Below are positions 26,615-36,034 of a stretch of 64,000 bases of DNA, piece by piece. Position numbers and translations under genes: made by a program. Location: the NCBI GenBank assembly GCA_023386045.1, contig JAEWKK010000020.1, forward strand, positions 108,221 through 172,220. The letters are read 5' to 3'. The notes beneath the pieces were generated by a model that was not told the origin of the DNA, searched no databases, and worked only from the letters and a program-made list of their open reading frames with translations. The stretch's first letter is position 1. Every line of letters starts with the position of its first letter. The stretch is from Bacteroidota bacterium. GTDB lineage: Bacteria > Bacteroidota > Bacteroidia > Chitinophagales > Chitinophagaceae.

Positions 26615-27480
26615 AAGGTATTATTCTGGCCGGCGGTAGTGGAACAAGGCTCTATCCTATCACAAAGGCTATCTCTAAACAATTAATGCCTATTTACGAC
26701 AAGCCGATGATTTATTATCCCTTGTCCATTCTCATGATGGCCGGGATTAAAGAAGTGCTCATCATCACCACTCCTGAAGACAATGCATCATTCAAGAGAT
26801 TGCTGGGTGATGGAAGCCAGGTAGGCTGCCGTTTTGAATATGCAGTACAGGCTGTGCCCAATGGACTGGCCCAGGCTTTTGTGATTGGTGAGAAATTTAT
26901 TGGAGATGATAAAGTAGCTCTTGTCTTAGGTGATAATATTTTTTATGGATCCAGACTCGGCAGGCAATTGCAGGAGCTGAATGATATCGAAGGCGGTTAT
27001 GTTTTTGCTTATGAAGTTTCGGATCCCGAACGTTACGGCGTGGTTGAATTTGATAAGGAAAATAAAGTGCTTTCCATTGAAGAAAAACCGGCAAAGCCTA
27101 AATCACATTTTGCTGTACCCGGACTTTATTTTTACGACAACAGCGTGGTGGAGATCGCAAAAAATCTCAAGCCATCGGCAAGGGGTGAATATGAGATCAC
27201 TGATGTGAACCGCGAATATTTGGAAAGAGGAGAGTTGCATGTTTCCATTCTTGACAGGGGAACTGCCTGGCTGGATACAGGAACTTTTGAATCACTGAGT
27301 GATGCCAGTGAATTTGTAAGGGTGATTGAAAAAAGACAGGGCACCAAGATTGGCTGCATAGAAGAAATTGCATTTCGTATGGGTTTTATTGATGAAAAGC
27401 AATTGCTACAGCAGGCAGAGATGCTGGTGAAGAGCGGCTACGGAGCATACCTACAGAAAGTATCTAAGAAAAAAGACTGA
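26611..27480 (+). CDS. rfbA: Glucose-1-phosphate thymidylyltransferase
   Basis: The 289-residue length is standard for RmlA. The nucleotide loop LAGGSGTRLYPITKAISKQL, the KPMIYYPLS block and GDNIFYG are diagnostic. The enzyme makes dTDP-glucose from dTTP and glucose 1-phosphate for the RmlB encoded 3 kb upstream. The intervening genes (the IVS-like element, PIG-L, WbpD-like, WbpB-like) split the usual rml pair. It ends directly at the stop codon of a converging gene, with no spacer. Confidence 0.95.
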   Translation: MKGIILAGGSGTRLYPITKAISKQLMPIYDKPMIYYPLSILMMAGIKEVLIITTPEDNASFKRLLGDGSQVGCRFEYAVQAVPNGLAQAFVIGEKFIGDDKVALVLGDNIFYGSRLGRQLQELNDIEGGYVFAYEVSDPERYGVVEFDKENKVLSIEEKPAKPKSHFAVPGLYFYDNSVVEIAKNLKPSARGEYEITDVNREYLERGELHVSILDRGTAWLDTGTFESLSDASEFVRVIEKRQGTKIGCIEEIAFRMGFIDEKQLLQQAEMLVKSGYGAYLQKVSKKKD

Positions 27481-29979
27481 TCATTTCTTTTCCAGCAATA
27501 GGTAGCGATCGGGAATGTTGATGAAATTATAATTGTAATTTCCTGCTACTTCAGTCTTCCAGATCTTCCCAGCTTCACTGGTCTGGATATTGAACCTGCG
27601 AAACTCAACACCACCTGCTTCTTTACTTAATAAGTCGGCACTGATCTTCCTGTTTGCAGGACTTGTAATAGAAAGCATGTTCAGTTGCACCCTGTAATCA
27701 ACAGTGCTGATATTTTTTGGAATGAAAATGTGTGAAGGGTAAAAAGATGCATCGTAGGTATATTGCTCATAGGGAGCCGTAAAGCTTTTGTAAAACGCAA
27801 GGATTCCCCGCGGTGCTCCATCAAAATAAAACATGCCTGAGGTAAGATTCAACTGCAACCTGTAAGAGCAATCATCTCCGGCATTTAAAAATAAGGTAGT
27901 TTCTCCTGCCGGTACTTTGATATCAATTGATCCTGCGATTTTTGAAAGAATTATCGCCGTGTCATTTAAATATTCCTGGTCAACGCTACTGATCCGCAAT
28001 TGTGGTTTCGGACCATTGATCTGGTATTTTACACTCAACACTGCAGGTTTATCTGTGAAGACGCCTACATATCCCCTGGTGGAAGCATCACCCCCGAAAA
28101 TCAATTGTTTTTTGGGTTGAAGTTCCTGGGAACGCGCAATAGCTGTCATATCTTTTAAAGAATAGGAAGGCATAAGCGTCGCAGGCTTGTAGTTTTTCAA
28201 AAGCAACTGGAAATTCTTTTCCCTTTCTTTTGATGAAATTTTTTGAGTGATCCGGTTCCATGCAGACTTCGACCTTTCCGTGTCAGGAAACCAGTCGGCA
28301 TGCAATTGCTGGTAAATGATCCGCTCCTTATCTGCGGGGTCATTATTTAAAAAAGCATAACTCACCAGTTGCATGATGCGGTATGAATGAATGATCTTAT
28401 CGGGATAGAGCTTCCAGGCATATTCAGCAAGCGGCAGCAGCCGCTGGTAAAGCTTCCCGTTTTTAAGATCACGAGACTGGTAAACCAGTTCAACATAATT
28501 CAGGTAAAGCTTTAGTTCATCGATCCTTTGCCTGGTGGCTTCCGAAGTACTCAATTTCTCTGCTTCTTTTACCAGTGATGTTGCGTTACCTATGAGTGCT
28601 TGTGTAAAATTGGGCTCGCTGTAAAAAAGCTGGAATAAAGAAAGCATTTTGGGTGCTGCCTTACCATAAAGGTCAAGGCTTAACTGGTCCAGGTTCTTTT
28701 CCCAGTTTGCATTTCCATCAGCCATATAACGGCCAATGAGCCATAAGGGAATGCCGGTTGAGAATTTGCTGTAAGAAGTTTCAAAAAATGTTCCTTCTGA
28801 TCCATTGCGGATACTGTGTTGTAATCTTTTCATCACTTCACCAATGGTGAGTCCGCCCGGAAGGTCAAATTGAATATCCGGGTACCTGAAATAATCATAA
28901 AGAGCAAAATGCTTCACTCTTGCCGACCAGAGTTTAATAAATGAAGGTCCAAAGGCAATGCTCTGGAACTGGTAAGGGATCAATTGAACAAATACCCTTG
29001 GATGTAATGGGAAACTGGGTGGTGCCGCATGAGAACTGTAAGCATAAAGGTTCACGCGGATATTGGGATGGTTGGGAAATCTTTTATCGAGTAGTCCTGC
29101 AGCCCTGTTAGCTGCTCCATATACCTGGTCAGAGATTGAAGGAAGATTTTTGGTAGCATTTTCTGGAAGCTCATTCAAAAATCCACCGCCATCAGAAGGT
29201 TCCATGGAAATATAGATCGTATGATTTGGAGGCGGCAGCTCAAAACCTTTTTTTGTTAAGGGCTTCAGGCTCCAGTTCACATAAAAATCAAGTGCTTCCT
29301 TATTCAGGTAATTGATCTTGGTAAGCTGGTCCTTGTATTTATCACCAGTTAAAGGCTTTACCAGCCAACCGGGTTTGGTAAGCAGGAGTTCATAGTTTTC
29401 GAGAATAAAGTTTTCTCCATTATGTCCTCCCAACTGGTAAGAAGCACCAAAGCCATTGCGAAGCTTCCAGCGATCCCAGGCTTTTTTTGCCTTGAATTCA
29501 GGATCAGGTTGTGCGGAGCCAAAACCTCCTGTTCCAAAAAAATCCCTCACCTGTAAGAAGGGCTTATCAGTTTTGTTTTGCTTTTCACCATATGGGTTTT
29601 GGAGCTTTGGATAGATAGAATAAAGTTCATCTGGTTCATAAAATTTAATACCCAGGTTGCGCAGGTGTTTGTAAAAACCAAATACAAGTCCTTCAACAGA
29701 AGAAGAAGTGATGATCAGCTGGTCTTTGCCATTACTTTGTAAACGGAAACTTTCTTTGGTAGTAAAAGCCTTATCACTGCCTGTTTCTAAATAGATCCCA
29801 TTTTTTACTGGTTTTTCGGAATCTTTGAGCTGCCAGCTTTGACCGGTAGCTTTGTTGAGAAGAAAAACGAAGTCATTCAGGGTTTCTTTTTCTATCGAAG
29901 AGGTTGCATACAGGGTTTGAGCCTCGGATGAGGAGTATATAAGAAACAGGAATACTAAAGAAATTAAAAAGCTTCGCAT
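27481..29979 (-). CDS. Secreted DUF4838 protein (glycoside-hydrolase-like)
   Basis: The 832-residue protein has a signal peptide (residues 1-20, ending SEAQ). It is followed by an alpha-glucuronidase-type N-terminal alpha/beta domain (about 21-125, with the FGFYKHLRNLGIKFYEPDE segment) and a DUF4838 domain (about 240-480, with YAYSSHAAPP and the FYSEP segment). The C-terminal 250 residues look beta-rich and may bind carbohydrate. DUF4838 proteins occur with polysaccharide-degrading systems and are predicted hydrolases without a proven substrate. It is the only gene on the minus strand inside the core polysaccharide locus and splits it into two plus-strand blocks. It could trim or recycle the polymer. 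Confidence 0.8.
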   Translation of the reverse strand: MRSFLISLVFLFLIYSSSEAQTLYATSSIEKETLNDFVFLLNKATGQSWQLKDSEKPVKNGIYLETGSDKAFTTKESFRLQSNGKDQLIITSSSVEGLVFGFYKHLRNLGIKFYEPDELYSIYPKLQNPYGEKQNKTDKPFLQVRDFFGTGGFGSAQPDPEFKAKKAWDRWKLRNGFGASYQLGGHNGENFILENYELLLTKPGWLVKPLTGDKYKDQLTKINYLNKEALDFYVNWSLKPLTKKGFELPPPNHTIYISMEPSDGGGFLNELPENATKNLPSISDQVYGAANRAAGLLDKRFPNHPNIRVNLYAYSSHAAPPSFPLHPRVFVQLIPYQFQSIAFGPSFIKLWSARVKHFALYDYFRYPDIQFDLPGGLTIGEVMKRLQHSIRNGSEGTFFETSYSKFSTGIPLWLIGRYMADGNANWEKNLDQLSLDLYGKAAPKMLSLFQLFYSEPNFTQALIGNATSLVKEAEKLSTSEATRQRIDELKLYLNYVELVYQSRDLKNGKLYQRLLPLAEYAWKLYPDKIIHSYRIMQLVSYAFLNNDPADKERIIYQQLHADWFPDTERSKSAWNRITQKISSKEREKNFQLLLKNYKPATLMPSYSLKDMTAIARSQELQPKKQLIFGGDASTRGYVGVFTDKPAVLSVKYQINGPKPQLRISSVDQEYLNDTAIILSKIAGSIDIKVPAGETTLFLNAGDDCSYRLQLNLTSGMFYFDGAPRGILAFYKSFTAPYEQYTYDASFYPSHIFIPKNISTVDYRVQLNMLSITSPANRKISADLLSKEAGGVEFRRFNIQTSEAGKIWKTEVAGNYNYNFINIPDRYLLLEKK

Positions 29980-30050
29980 GTGGCTTTGAATAAGTTCAGG
30001 CCAATATATTTAACCTGATTTATAAAAGATATCTTAATAATCGTAAACTT

Positions 30051-31100
30051 ATGTCATTAGACCTTAATGGGAAATCAATTTTAATTACCGGTGGAACCGG
30101 ATCTTTTGGAAAAGCTTTTACTGCCATGGTGCTCAAGAAGTGGCCCCGCGTTAAAAGACTGGTGATCTACTCCAGGGATGAGCAGAAGCAGTTTAACATG
30201 GCACATGAATATCCTGTTTCTCAATACCCAATGATCCGATTTTTCATTGGTGATGTACGTGACTTTGAGCGATTGAAAAGAGCTTGTCATGATATCGATT
30301 ATGTAATTCATGCTGCGGCCATGAAGCATGTTCCCATTGCGGAATACAACCCGGACGAATGTGTCAAGACCAATATCGGCGGCGCTGAAAATGTGATCAG
30401 GGCGGTTCTTGAAACTGAAGTACAAAAAGTGGTAGCGCTGTCAACCGACAAGGCCTGCGCGCCTATCAATTTGTATGGTGCTACCAAGCTCACTTCAGAT
30501 AAACTTTTTATAGCTGCCAATAATATCAAGGGAAATAAAGATGTGCGTTTCTCTGTAGTTCGTTATGGCAATGTCATGGGCTCCAATGGTTCTGTGATTC
30601 CTTTTTTCATGAACAAAAGAAAAGAAGGTGTGCTACCCATTACTGATCCCAACATGACCCGCTTCAACATCTCCCTCACCGAAGGTGTTGAAATGGTTCT
30701 CCATGCTCTGGAAACAGCATGGGGTGGCGAGCTCTTTGTTCCCAAAATCCCTTCATACCGTATCACTGAAGTAGCCGAAGCTATTGCCCCCGATTGTCGC
30801 CAGCAGGTAGTAGGTATCAGGCCCGGTGAAAAAGTTCATGAAGAAATGATCACCAGTTCTGACTCCTTCTCTACTTATGACCTCGGCAAATATTATGTGA
30901 TCCTTCCCCAGGCATGTAACTGGGAACTTAGTGATTACATCAAAAGCTTTAATGCGGTTAAGGTCCCTGAAGGCTTTAATTATAATTCAGGTACCAATAC
31001 AGAATGGCTGACCGTTGAAGAGATCAGGTCACTGATCCGGGAACACGTAGACCCTCAATTCCAAACCAATCATAGCTATGAAGCCGATACCGTACGGTAA
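30051..31100 (+). CDS. pseB: UDP-N-acetylglucosamine 4,6-dehydratase (inverting), PseB
   Basis: The 349-residue SDR has TGGTGSFGKAF (about 14-24), SRDEQKQF and the HAAAMKHVP block that mark the inverting 4,6-dehydratases. The catalytic lysine lies in STDKA. PseB converts UDP-GlcNAc to the 4-keto-6-deoxy-L-altrose derivative, the first step to pseudaminic acid. Genes for all later steps follow in order. The 3' end overlaps pseC by 23 bases. The upstream 71-bp gap, shared with the divergent DUF4838 gene, has no full consensus promoter; TATATTTA at 30004-30011 is the nearest. Confidence 0.95.
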   Translation: MSLDLNGKSILITGGTGSFGKAFTAMVLKKWPRVKRLVIYSRDEQKQFNMAHEYPVSQYPMIRFFIGDVRDFERLKRACHDIDYVIHAAAMKHVPIAEYNPDECVKTNIGGAENVIRAVLETEVQKVVALSTDKACAPINLYGATKLTSDKLFIAANNIKGNKDVRFSVVRYGNVMGSNGSVIPFFMNKRKEGVLPITDPNMTRFNISLTEGVEMVLHALETAWGGELFVPKIPSYRITEVAEAIAPDCRQQVVGIRPGEKVHEEMITSSDSFSTYDLGKYYVILPQACNWELSDYIKSFNAVKVPEGFNYNSGTNTEWLTVEEIRSLIREHVDPQFQTNHSYEADTVR

Positions 31101-32229
31101 ACAATATATTTCTAAAGAAGACCTTGAAGCGGTTTCTGAAACACTACAGTCTGATTTTCTTACGCAGGGACCAAAGATCGCCGAATTTGAAAAAGCCTTT
31201 GGTCAGTATATTGGAAGTAAGCATGCCCTGGCTGTAAATAACGGAACATCGGCCCTTCACCTTGCAGCAGAAGCACTGGGTGTGAAAAAAGGCACTAACG
31301 TAATCACCACACCTATTACATTCGCCGCTTCTGCCAACTGCGTCAGGTATTGTGGTGGGAATGTATATTTCGCAGATATTGAAAAAGACAGTTACCTGGT
31401 TGATCTCAATAAAGTGGAAGACCTCTTGCGATCCAAACCAGCAGGATTCTTTTCAGGGTTGATACCAGTTGATTTTGCAGGTCGTGCGGTGAATCTTGAG
31501 GACTGCAAAACACTTGCTGATAAATATAACCTTTGGATCATTGAAGATGCCTGCCATTCACCGGGTGGTTATTTTACAGATTCAAAAGGAACAAAACAAT
31601 ATTGCGGTAACAGTCAGTTTGCGGATGCCGCGGTTTTTTCTTTTCATCCTGTTAAGCACATCGCCTGCGGCGAAGGTGGTATGATCACCTGCAACAGGGA
31701 TGATATTTACCAGGAGATGTCACTTCTGAGAACTCATGGCATTACCAAAGATGCCTCGCTGATGCACCAGAATGATGGAGGATGGTATTATGAAATGCAG
31801 GAGCTGGGTTATAACTACAGGCTCACAGATTTCCAGGCAGCACTCGGACTTTCTCAATTAAAAAGAGCAGATGCAGGGCTTGAAAGAAGAAAAGCCATTG
31901 CTAAAAATTATGCTGATGCTTTCAATGGCTATGAAAAGATTAACGGCCATTCAGGTTTTGTTGAAGGTCATGCCTATCATCTTTACATTATTGAAGTGGA
32001 GGACCGCAAAGGGCTTTATGATCATTTAAGGTCAAAAAATATTTTTGCGCAGGTACATTATATCCCGGTTCATCGTTTGCCCTACTACCAGTCCCTGGGC
32101 TGGAAAGCTGGTGACTTCCCTGTAGCAGAAAATTATTATGAACACTGTCTTAGTCTGCCTATGTATCCTACATTAACGGAGGAAGAACAGGAATATGTGA
32201 TCAGAGAAATAAGAAATTATTTATCATGA
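31078..32229 (+). CDS. pseC: UDP-4-amino-4,6-dideoxy-N-acetyl-altrosamine transaminase, PseC
   Basis: The 383-residue PLP enzyme of the DegT family opens with IPYGKQYISKEDLEAV as PseC does. The PLP-binding lysine lies in SFHPVKHIACGEGG (about residue 199), and EDACHSPG holds the cofactor aspartate. It transfers an amino group from glutamate to C4 of the PseB product. It overlaps pseB (23 bases) and the methylase gene (4 bases). Confidence 0.94.
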   Translation: MKPIPYGKQYISKEDLEAVSETLQSDFLTQGPKIAEFEKAFGQYIGSKHALAVNNGTSALHLAAEALGVKKGTNVITTPITFAASANCVRYCGGNVYFADIEKDSYLVDLNKVEDLLRSKPAGFFSGLIPVDFAGRAVNLEDCKTLADKYNLWIIEDACHSPGGYFTDSKGTKQYCGNSQFADAAVFSFHPVKHIACGEGGMITCNRDDIYQEMSLLRTHGITKDASLMHQNDGGWYYEMQELGYNYRLTDFQAALGLSQLKRADAGLERRKAIAKNYADAFNGYEKINGHSGFVEGHAYHLYIIEVEDRKGLYDHLRSKNIFAQVHYIPVHRLPYYQSLGWKAGDFPVAENYYEHCLSLPMYPTLTEEEQEYVIREIRNYLS

Positions 32230-32843
32230 GCCATAAAGACCAACAGACATTCTGGAAAGAAAAATATTCGAAAGAATATATAGCTCGAAACAGCAATTAC
32301 CAGCTTGATAATGGTGTGAAGTGCTGGGCAAAAATGCTGGAGCGTGCAGAAGATGTAGGTTCCCTGCTTGAATGCGGATCTAATATTGGTAAGAACATAG
32401 GCATCCTCAATCATGTTCTGCCTTCAGCATCCAAATCAATTATCGAGATAAGCCCTGATGCTTACGGCATTGTAACATCCAGGTACCAGATAGATCAATC
32501 ATTTAACGGACCTATTATAGAATCATCATTTGGAAATGAGCAGTTTGACCTGGTGTTTACCATGGGTGTACTTATTCACATTCACCCGGATGACCTGTTG
32601 GCGAACATGCAAAAGATGTTTGATTATTCCTCCCGCTATATTCTCATGGGTGAATATTTTAACCGCACACCGGTTATGATCGAATACCATGGCGAAAATG
32701 ATAAATTGTTTAAAAGAGATTTTGGTAAGCTGTTCATCGAGAACTTCCCTGTAAACCTGGTTGATTATGGTTTTCTCTGGGGGCATCTTTACGATTCAGC
32801 AGGTTTCGATGACATCACTTACTGGTTGTTTGAAAAGAAATGA
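32226..32843 (+). CDS. Pseudaminic acid biosynthesis-associated methylase
   Basis: The 205-residue SAM-dependent methyltransferase matches the family found in Pse loci. It has QTFWKEKYSKEYIARN near the N-terminus, an SAM-binding segment LLECGSNIGKNI (about 47-58) and FDLVFTMGVLIHIHPDD (about 102-118). Its substrate is not established; methylation of a Pse precursor or of finished Pse is plausible. It overlaps pseC and the PseG-PseH gene by 4 bases each, so it is part of the pathway operon. Confidence 0.82.
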   Translation: MSHKDQQTFWKEKYSKEYIARNSNYQLDNGVKCWAKMLERAEDVGSLLECGSNIGKNIGILNHVLPSASKSIIEISPDAYGIVTSRYQIDQSFNGPIIESSFGNEQFDLVFTMGVLIHIHPDDLLANMQKMFDYSSRYILMGEYFNRTPVMIEYHGENDKLFKRDFGKLFIENFPVNLVDYGFLWGHLYDSAGFDDITYWLFEKK

Positions 32844-34297
32844 GCAGCATTCCTTCTATTATTTTCAGGGCAGATGGTGATAACAACACGGGATTAGGCC
32901 ATATGGTGCGATCTGCAGCCCTCGCAGGAATGCTCAATGAACAATACAACTGCATTCTCGCTACAAGATGCAGCCTGGAAGCACTGTTAGATGAACTAAA
33001 AGGAAACTTCAGCAGGATCGTACATCTGCCTGAAATGAATTACCTGGAAGAAGCCAGACATCTTTCAACCATCGCTTCTAAAAAAGACCTGTTTATTCTG
33101 GATGGATATAATTTTGATGCTGCTTACCAGCAGGCAATGGTAGCTCAGGACTTTGACTTCTTTTGTATCGATGATATACACGCTTATGATTTTTATGCCA
33201 GGGTGATCATCAATCATTCCGGTGGTCTAACCCCTCTTGATTATCATTCTATTCCTTCAACACAATTTTTTTTAGGACCCCGGTTTGCTCTACTTAGAAA
33301 GCCATTCCTTGAGGCGGCAAAAAATAAAAGGGATGCAGTGAGTGATAAGAATTGTTTCATTTGTTTTGGTGGTGCTGATCCCGGCAATAAAACAATGGAG
33401 GTTTTGGAGGATCTAAATGCAAGGCATGATGTCCATTTCCATCATTTTCATGTAGTAACCGGACCTGCATATGCTTTCCAGAAAGAATTGCAGGCGTTGG
33501 CAGACAATCATCATAACATAACAGTGCACCATGCACTTTCACCTGAAGCAATGGTTGAAGTGATGCAGCAATGCAGCTTTGCCATTTGCTCGCCCAGTGG
33601 TGTGCTATATGAATACCTGACTGTTGGCGGAATTGTTTTCCTTGAACAGATAGCAGATAACCAGAAGGATGTGATCCGTTATTTTACTGAAGAGGGCATG
33701 GCATTCAGGTTTGAAGATCTGGGTAAGATCAACTCATTACAAATAGAAAATGCACTGGCCAGGTCTGCTGAATACTTTGATGGCCGTTCAGGCGAACGCT
33801 TTAATAAAGTTCTGGGGCAATATTTTGATGGCAGGAAACTCGCCGTTAGAAAAGCTACAATTAATGATCTTGATTGCTGTTTTAACTGGGTAAATGATCC
33901 CGAGGTTCGCATGCAATCCTACAACCAGCATCCTATTTCCATGGAGCAGCACAATCAATGGTTCAGGCAGAAACTGGAAGATCCTTCAAGTTATTATTAT
34001 ATTCTTGAGATGGATGGCCAGCCTGTGGCGCAGATCCGGTTCCAGATCCAGGATAATGAAGCAGTGCTGGGCTATCTTGCTGCTTCGGCCATCAGGTCAA
34101 AAGGACTGGGTACTACCATACTTGGAAAGGGCATAGAACAGTTTGTAAAGGATTATCAACAACCGATACGTATCACTGGATATGTAAAAAGAACTAACCT
34201 TCCATCACAGCGTTCTTTTGAAAGACTTGCATTTTATAAAGAAGATACTGAAGCATACATGGACTCATATAAATACACCATGATCTATGGAAATTAA
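32840..34297 (+). CDS. pseG: PseG-PseH fusion: UDP-sugar hydrolase plus GNAT acetyltransferase
   Basis: The 485-residue protein joins two activities. Residues 1-330 are PseG, a GT-B-fold hydrolase that releases the free 2,4-diacetamido sugar from UDP; the FRADGDNNTGLGHMVRS opening and CSPSGVLYEYLTVG are typical. Residues 332-485 form a GNAT domain like PseH (AVRKATINDLDCCFNWVNDPEVR, and the acetyl-CoA pyrophosphate loop near RSKGLGTTIL), which acetylates N4 before PseG acts. Fusion would channel the intermediate between consecutive steps. The gene overlaps pseI by 11 bases. A second PseH-like GNAT is encoded at 39229. Confidence 0.9.
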   Translation: MSSIPSIIFRADGDNNTGLGHMVRSAALAGMLNEQYNCILATRCSLEALLDELKGNFSRIVHLPEMNYLEEARHLSTIASKKDLFILDGYNFDAAYQQAMVAQDFDFFCIDDIHAYDFYARVIINHSGGLTPLDYHSIPSTQFFLGPRFALLRKPFLEAAKNKRDAVSDKNCFICFGGADPGNKTMEVLEDLNARHDVHFHHFHVVTGPAYAFQKELQALADNHHNITVHHALSPEAMVEVMQQCSFAICSPSGVLYEYLTVGGIVFLEQIADNQKDVIRYFTEEGMAFRFEDLGKINSLQIENALARSAEYFDGRSGERFNKVLGQYFDGRKLAVRKATINDLDCCFNWVNDPEVRMQSYNQHPISMEQHNQWFRQKLEDPSSYYYILEMDGQPVAQIRFQIQDNEAVLGYLAASAIRSKGLGTTILGKGIEQFVKDYQQPIRITGYVKRTNLPSQRSFERLAFYKEDTEAYMDSYKYTMIYGN

Positions 34298-35324
34298 TTT
34301 AGGAAATATAACCGTTGGCCCGAATCACAGGCCTTTTATCATAGCTGAAATGTCAGGCAATCATAACCAGTCACTCGAAAGAGCACTGGCCATTGTAGAT
34401 GCCGCGGCAGATGCCGGCGCTCATGCCATCAAGCTGCAGACTTACACAGCAGATACCATGACCATGAAGGGCGCCTACCAGATCAACGACCAGAATTCAC
34501 TCTGGAATGGTCGTGAGCTTTATGAACTTTACCAGGAGGCCTATACACCCTGGGAATGGCATCAACCCATTTTTGAACATGCTGCCAAAAAAGGTTTGCT
34601 GGCTTTCAGTTCTCCATTTGATGAAAGCTCTGTAGATTTTCTTGAGTCGCTAAATGTGCCTTTTTATAAAGTGGCTTCGTTTGAAAATACCGACTGGCCC
34701 TTATTAAAAAAGATCGCATCAACAGGAAAACCAGTGATCATGTCTACCGGTGTCAGCAGGCTTGCAGACATTGATGAATCAGTTGGCATACTCAGGCAAA
34801 ATGGTTGTAAGGAACTTGTGTTGCTGAAATGTACCAGCACCTATCCTTCCACTCCGGAAAATACCAACCTGCTCACTATACCTCATTTACAACAATTATT
34901 CAATTGCCTTGTTGGATTAAGTGACCATACAATGGGTATTGGTGCTGCAGTAGCCGCAGTAGCTCTGGGAGCAAGGGTCATTGAAAAACATTTTACATTA
35001 AGTCGCGCCGAGGGTGGTGTGGATAGTGCTTTTTCACTGGAGCCAGCTGAATTGAAATCACTGGTTATTGAATCAGAAAGAGCTTTTCTTGCTCTTGGCC
35101 AGGTGCAGTATGGTGTTCAATCATCTGAAAACAAAAGCACTTTGTTCAAGCGGTCAATCTATATTGCCAAAGACATCGCAGCTGGTGAAACCATCACTAA
35201 GGAGCATATCAGGATCATCAGGCCGGCACTCGGTCTTGCTCCCCGTCATCTTGACCTGGTAATAGGCCGCCAGGCGAAAAAAGATATCAGCGCAGGTACT
35301 CCACTCAGTTTTGATTTGATTTAA
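34287..35324 (+). CDS. pseI: Pseudaminic acid synthase, PseI
   Basis: The 345-residue NeuB-family enzyme has the TIM-barrel start FIIAEMSGNHNQSLERA (about 17-33), KLQTYTADTMT and the LLKCTSTYPSTPEN block. The C-terminal SAF (antifreeze-like) domain (about 285-345) ends with IGRQAKKDISAGTPL. It condenses the free sugar with phosphoenolpyruvate to give pseudaminic acid. The MSGNHNQ form of the first motif separates PseI from the sialic and legionaminic acid synthases. Confidence 0.95.
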   Translation: MEINLGNITVGPNHRPFIIAEMSGNHNQSLERALAIVDAAADAGAHAIKLQTYTADTMTMKGAYQINDQNSLWNGRELYELYQEAYTPWEWHQPIFEHAAKKGLLAFSSPFDESSVDFLESLNVPFYKVASFENTDWPLLKKIASTGKPVIMSTGVSRLADIDESVGILRQNGCKELVLLKCTSTYPSTPENTNLLTIPHLQQLFNCLVGLSDHTMGIGAAVAAVALGARVIEKHFTLSRAEGGVDSAFSLEPAELKSLVIESERAFLALGQVQYGVQSSENKSTLFKRSIYIAKDIAAGETITKEHIRIIRPALGLAPRHLDLVIGRQAKKDISAGTPLSFDLI

Positions 35325-35326
35325 TT

Positions 35327-36034
35327 ATGAAGAAAGCAGTTGCCATCATTACTGCCAGGGGTGGTAGTAAAAGAATACCGAGAAAGAACATCAAGGAATT
35401 TAATGGTAAACCAATCATTGCTTACAGCATCGAAGCCGCACTGTCATCAGGCATATTTGATACAGTGATGGTTTCTACAGACGATGAAGAAATTGCAATG
35501 GTAGCAAGACAGGCTGGTGCTGAAGTTCCCTTCATGCGCTCTGCAAAATCTTCAGATGATTTTGCTACTACTGCTGATGTGATACGCGAAGTCCTTGAAA
35601 GTTATAACCAGCAAAACCAGAGCTTTGAATATGCCTGCTGTATTTATCCAACAGCACCTTTTGTTACCGGTGATAAATTATTAAAAGCTTTCAATAGCCT
35701 TATAGAGAGCGGAGTAGATTCAGTGATACCCATTACCAAATTCAGTTTTCCCATCTGGCGTTCTTTTAAAATGGAAGAAGGAAAACTGAGTTACAACTGG
35801 CCTGAGTTTGCACCAAAACGCTCGCAGGATCTTCCGCCTGCATACCACGACTGCGGTCAGTTTTATTTTTTTAATACTGCAGTATTTCTTCAGACAGGCA
35901 AATTGGTTACAGAACATACCATTGGAATTGAAATGCCGGAATCAGAAGTACAGGATATAGATAATGAAGAAGACTGGAAGATCGCAGAGATCAAATTTGG
36001 TTTTCTGAAAAATAAAAGTTCTCAACTTTCATGA
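35327..36034 (+). CDS. pseF: Pseudaminic acid cytidylyltransferase, PseF
   Basis: The 235-residue enzyme has the CMP-sugar synthetase loop ITARGGSKRIPRKNI (about 8-22), STDDEEIA and the YPTAPF block. It activates pseudaminic acid as CMP-Pse, the donor for glycosyltransferases. It starts 2 bases after the pseI stop and its stop overlaps the next ATG by 4 bases. Confidence 0.95.
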   Translation: MKKAVAIITARGGSKRIPRKNIKEFNGKPIIAYSIEAALSSGIFDTVMVSTDDEEIAMVARQAGAEVPFMRSAKSSDDFATTADVIREVLESYNQQNQSFEYACCIYPTAPFVTGDKLLKAFNSLIESGVDSVIPITKFSFPIWRSFKMEEGKLSYNWPEFAPKRSQDLPPAYHDCGQFYFFNTAVFLQTGKLVTEHTIGIEMPESEVQDIDNEEDWKIAEIKFGFLKNKSSQLS

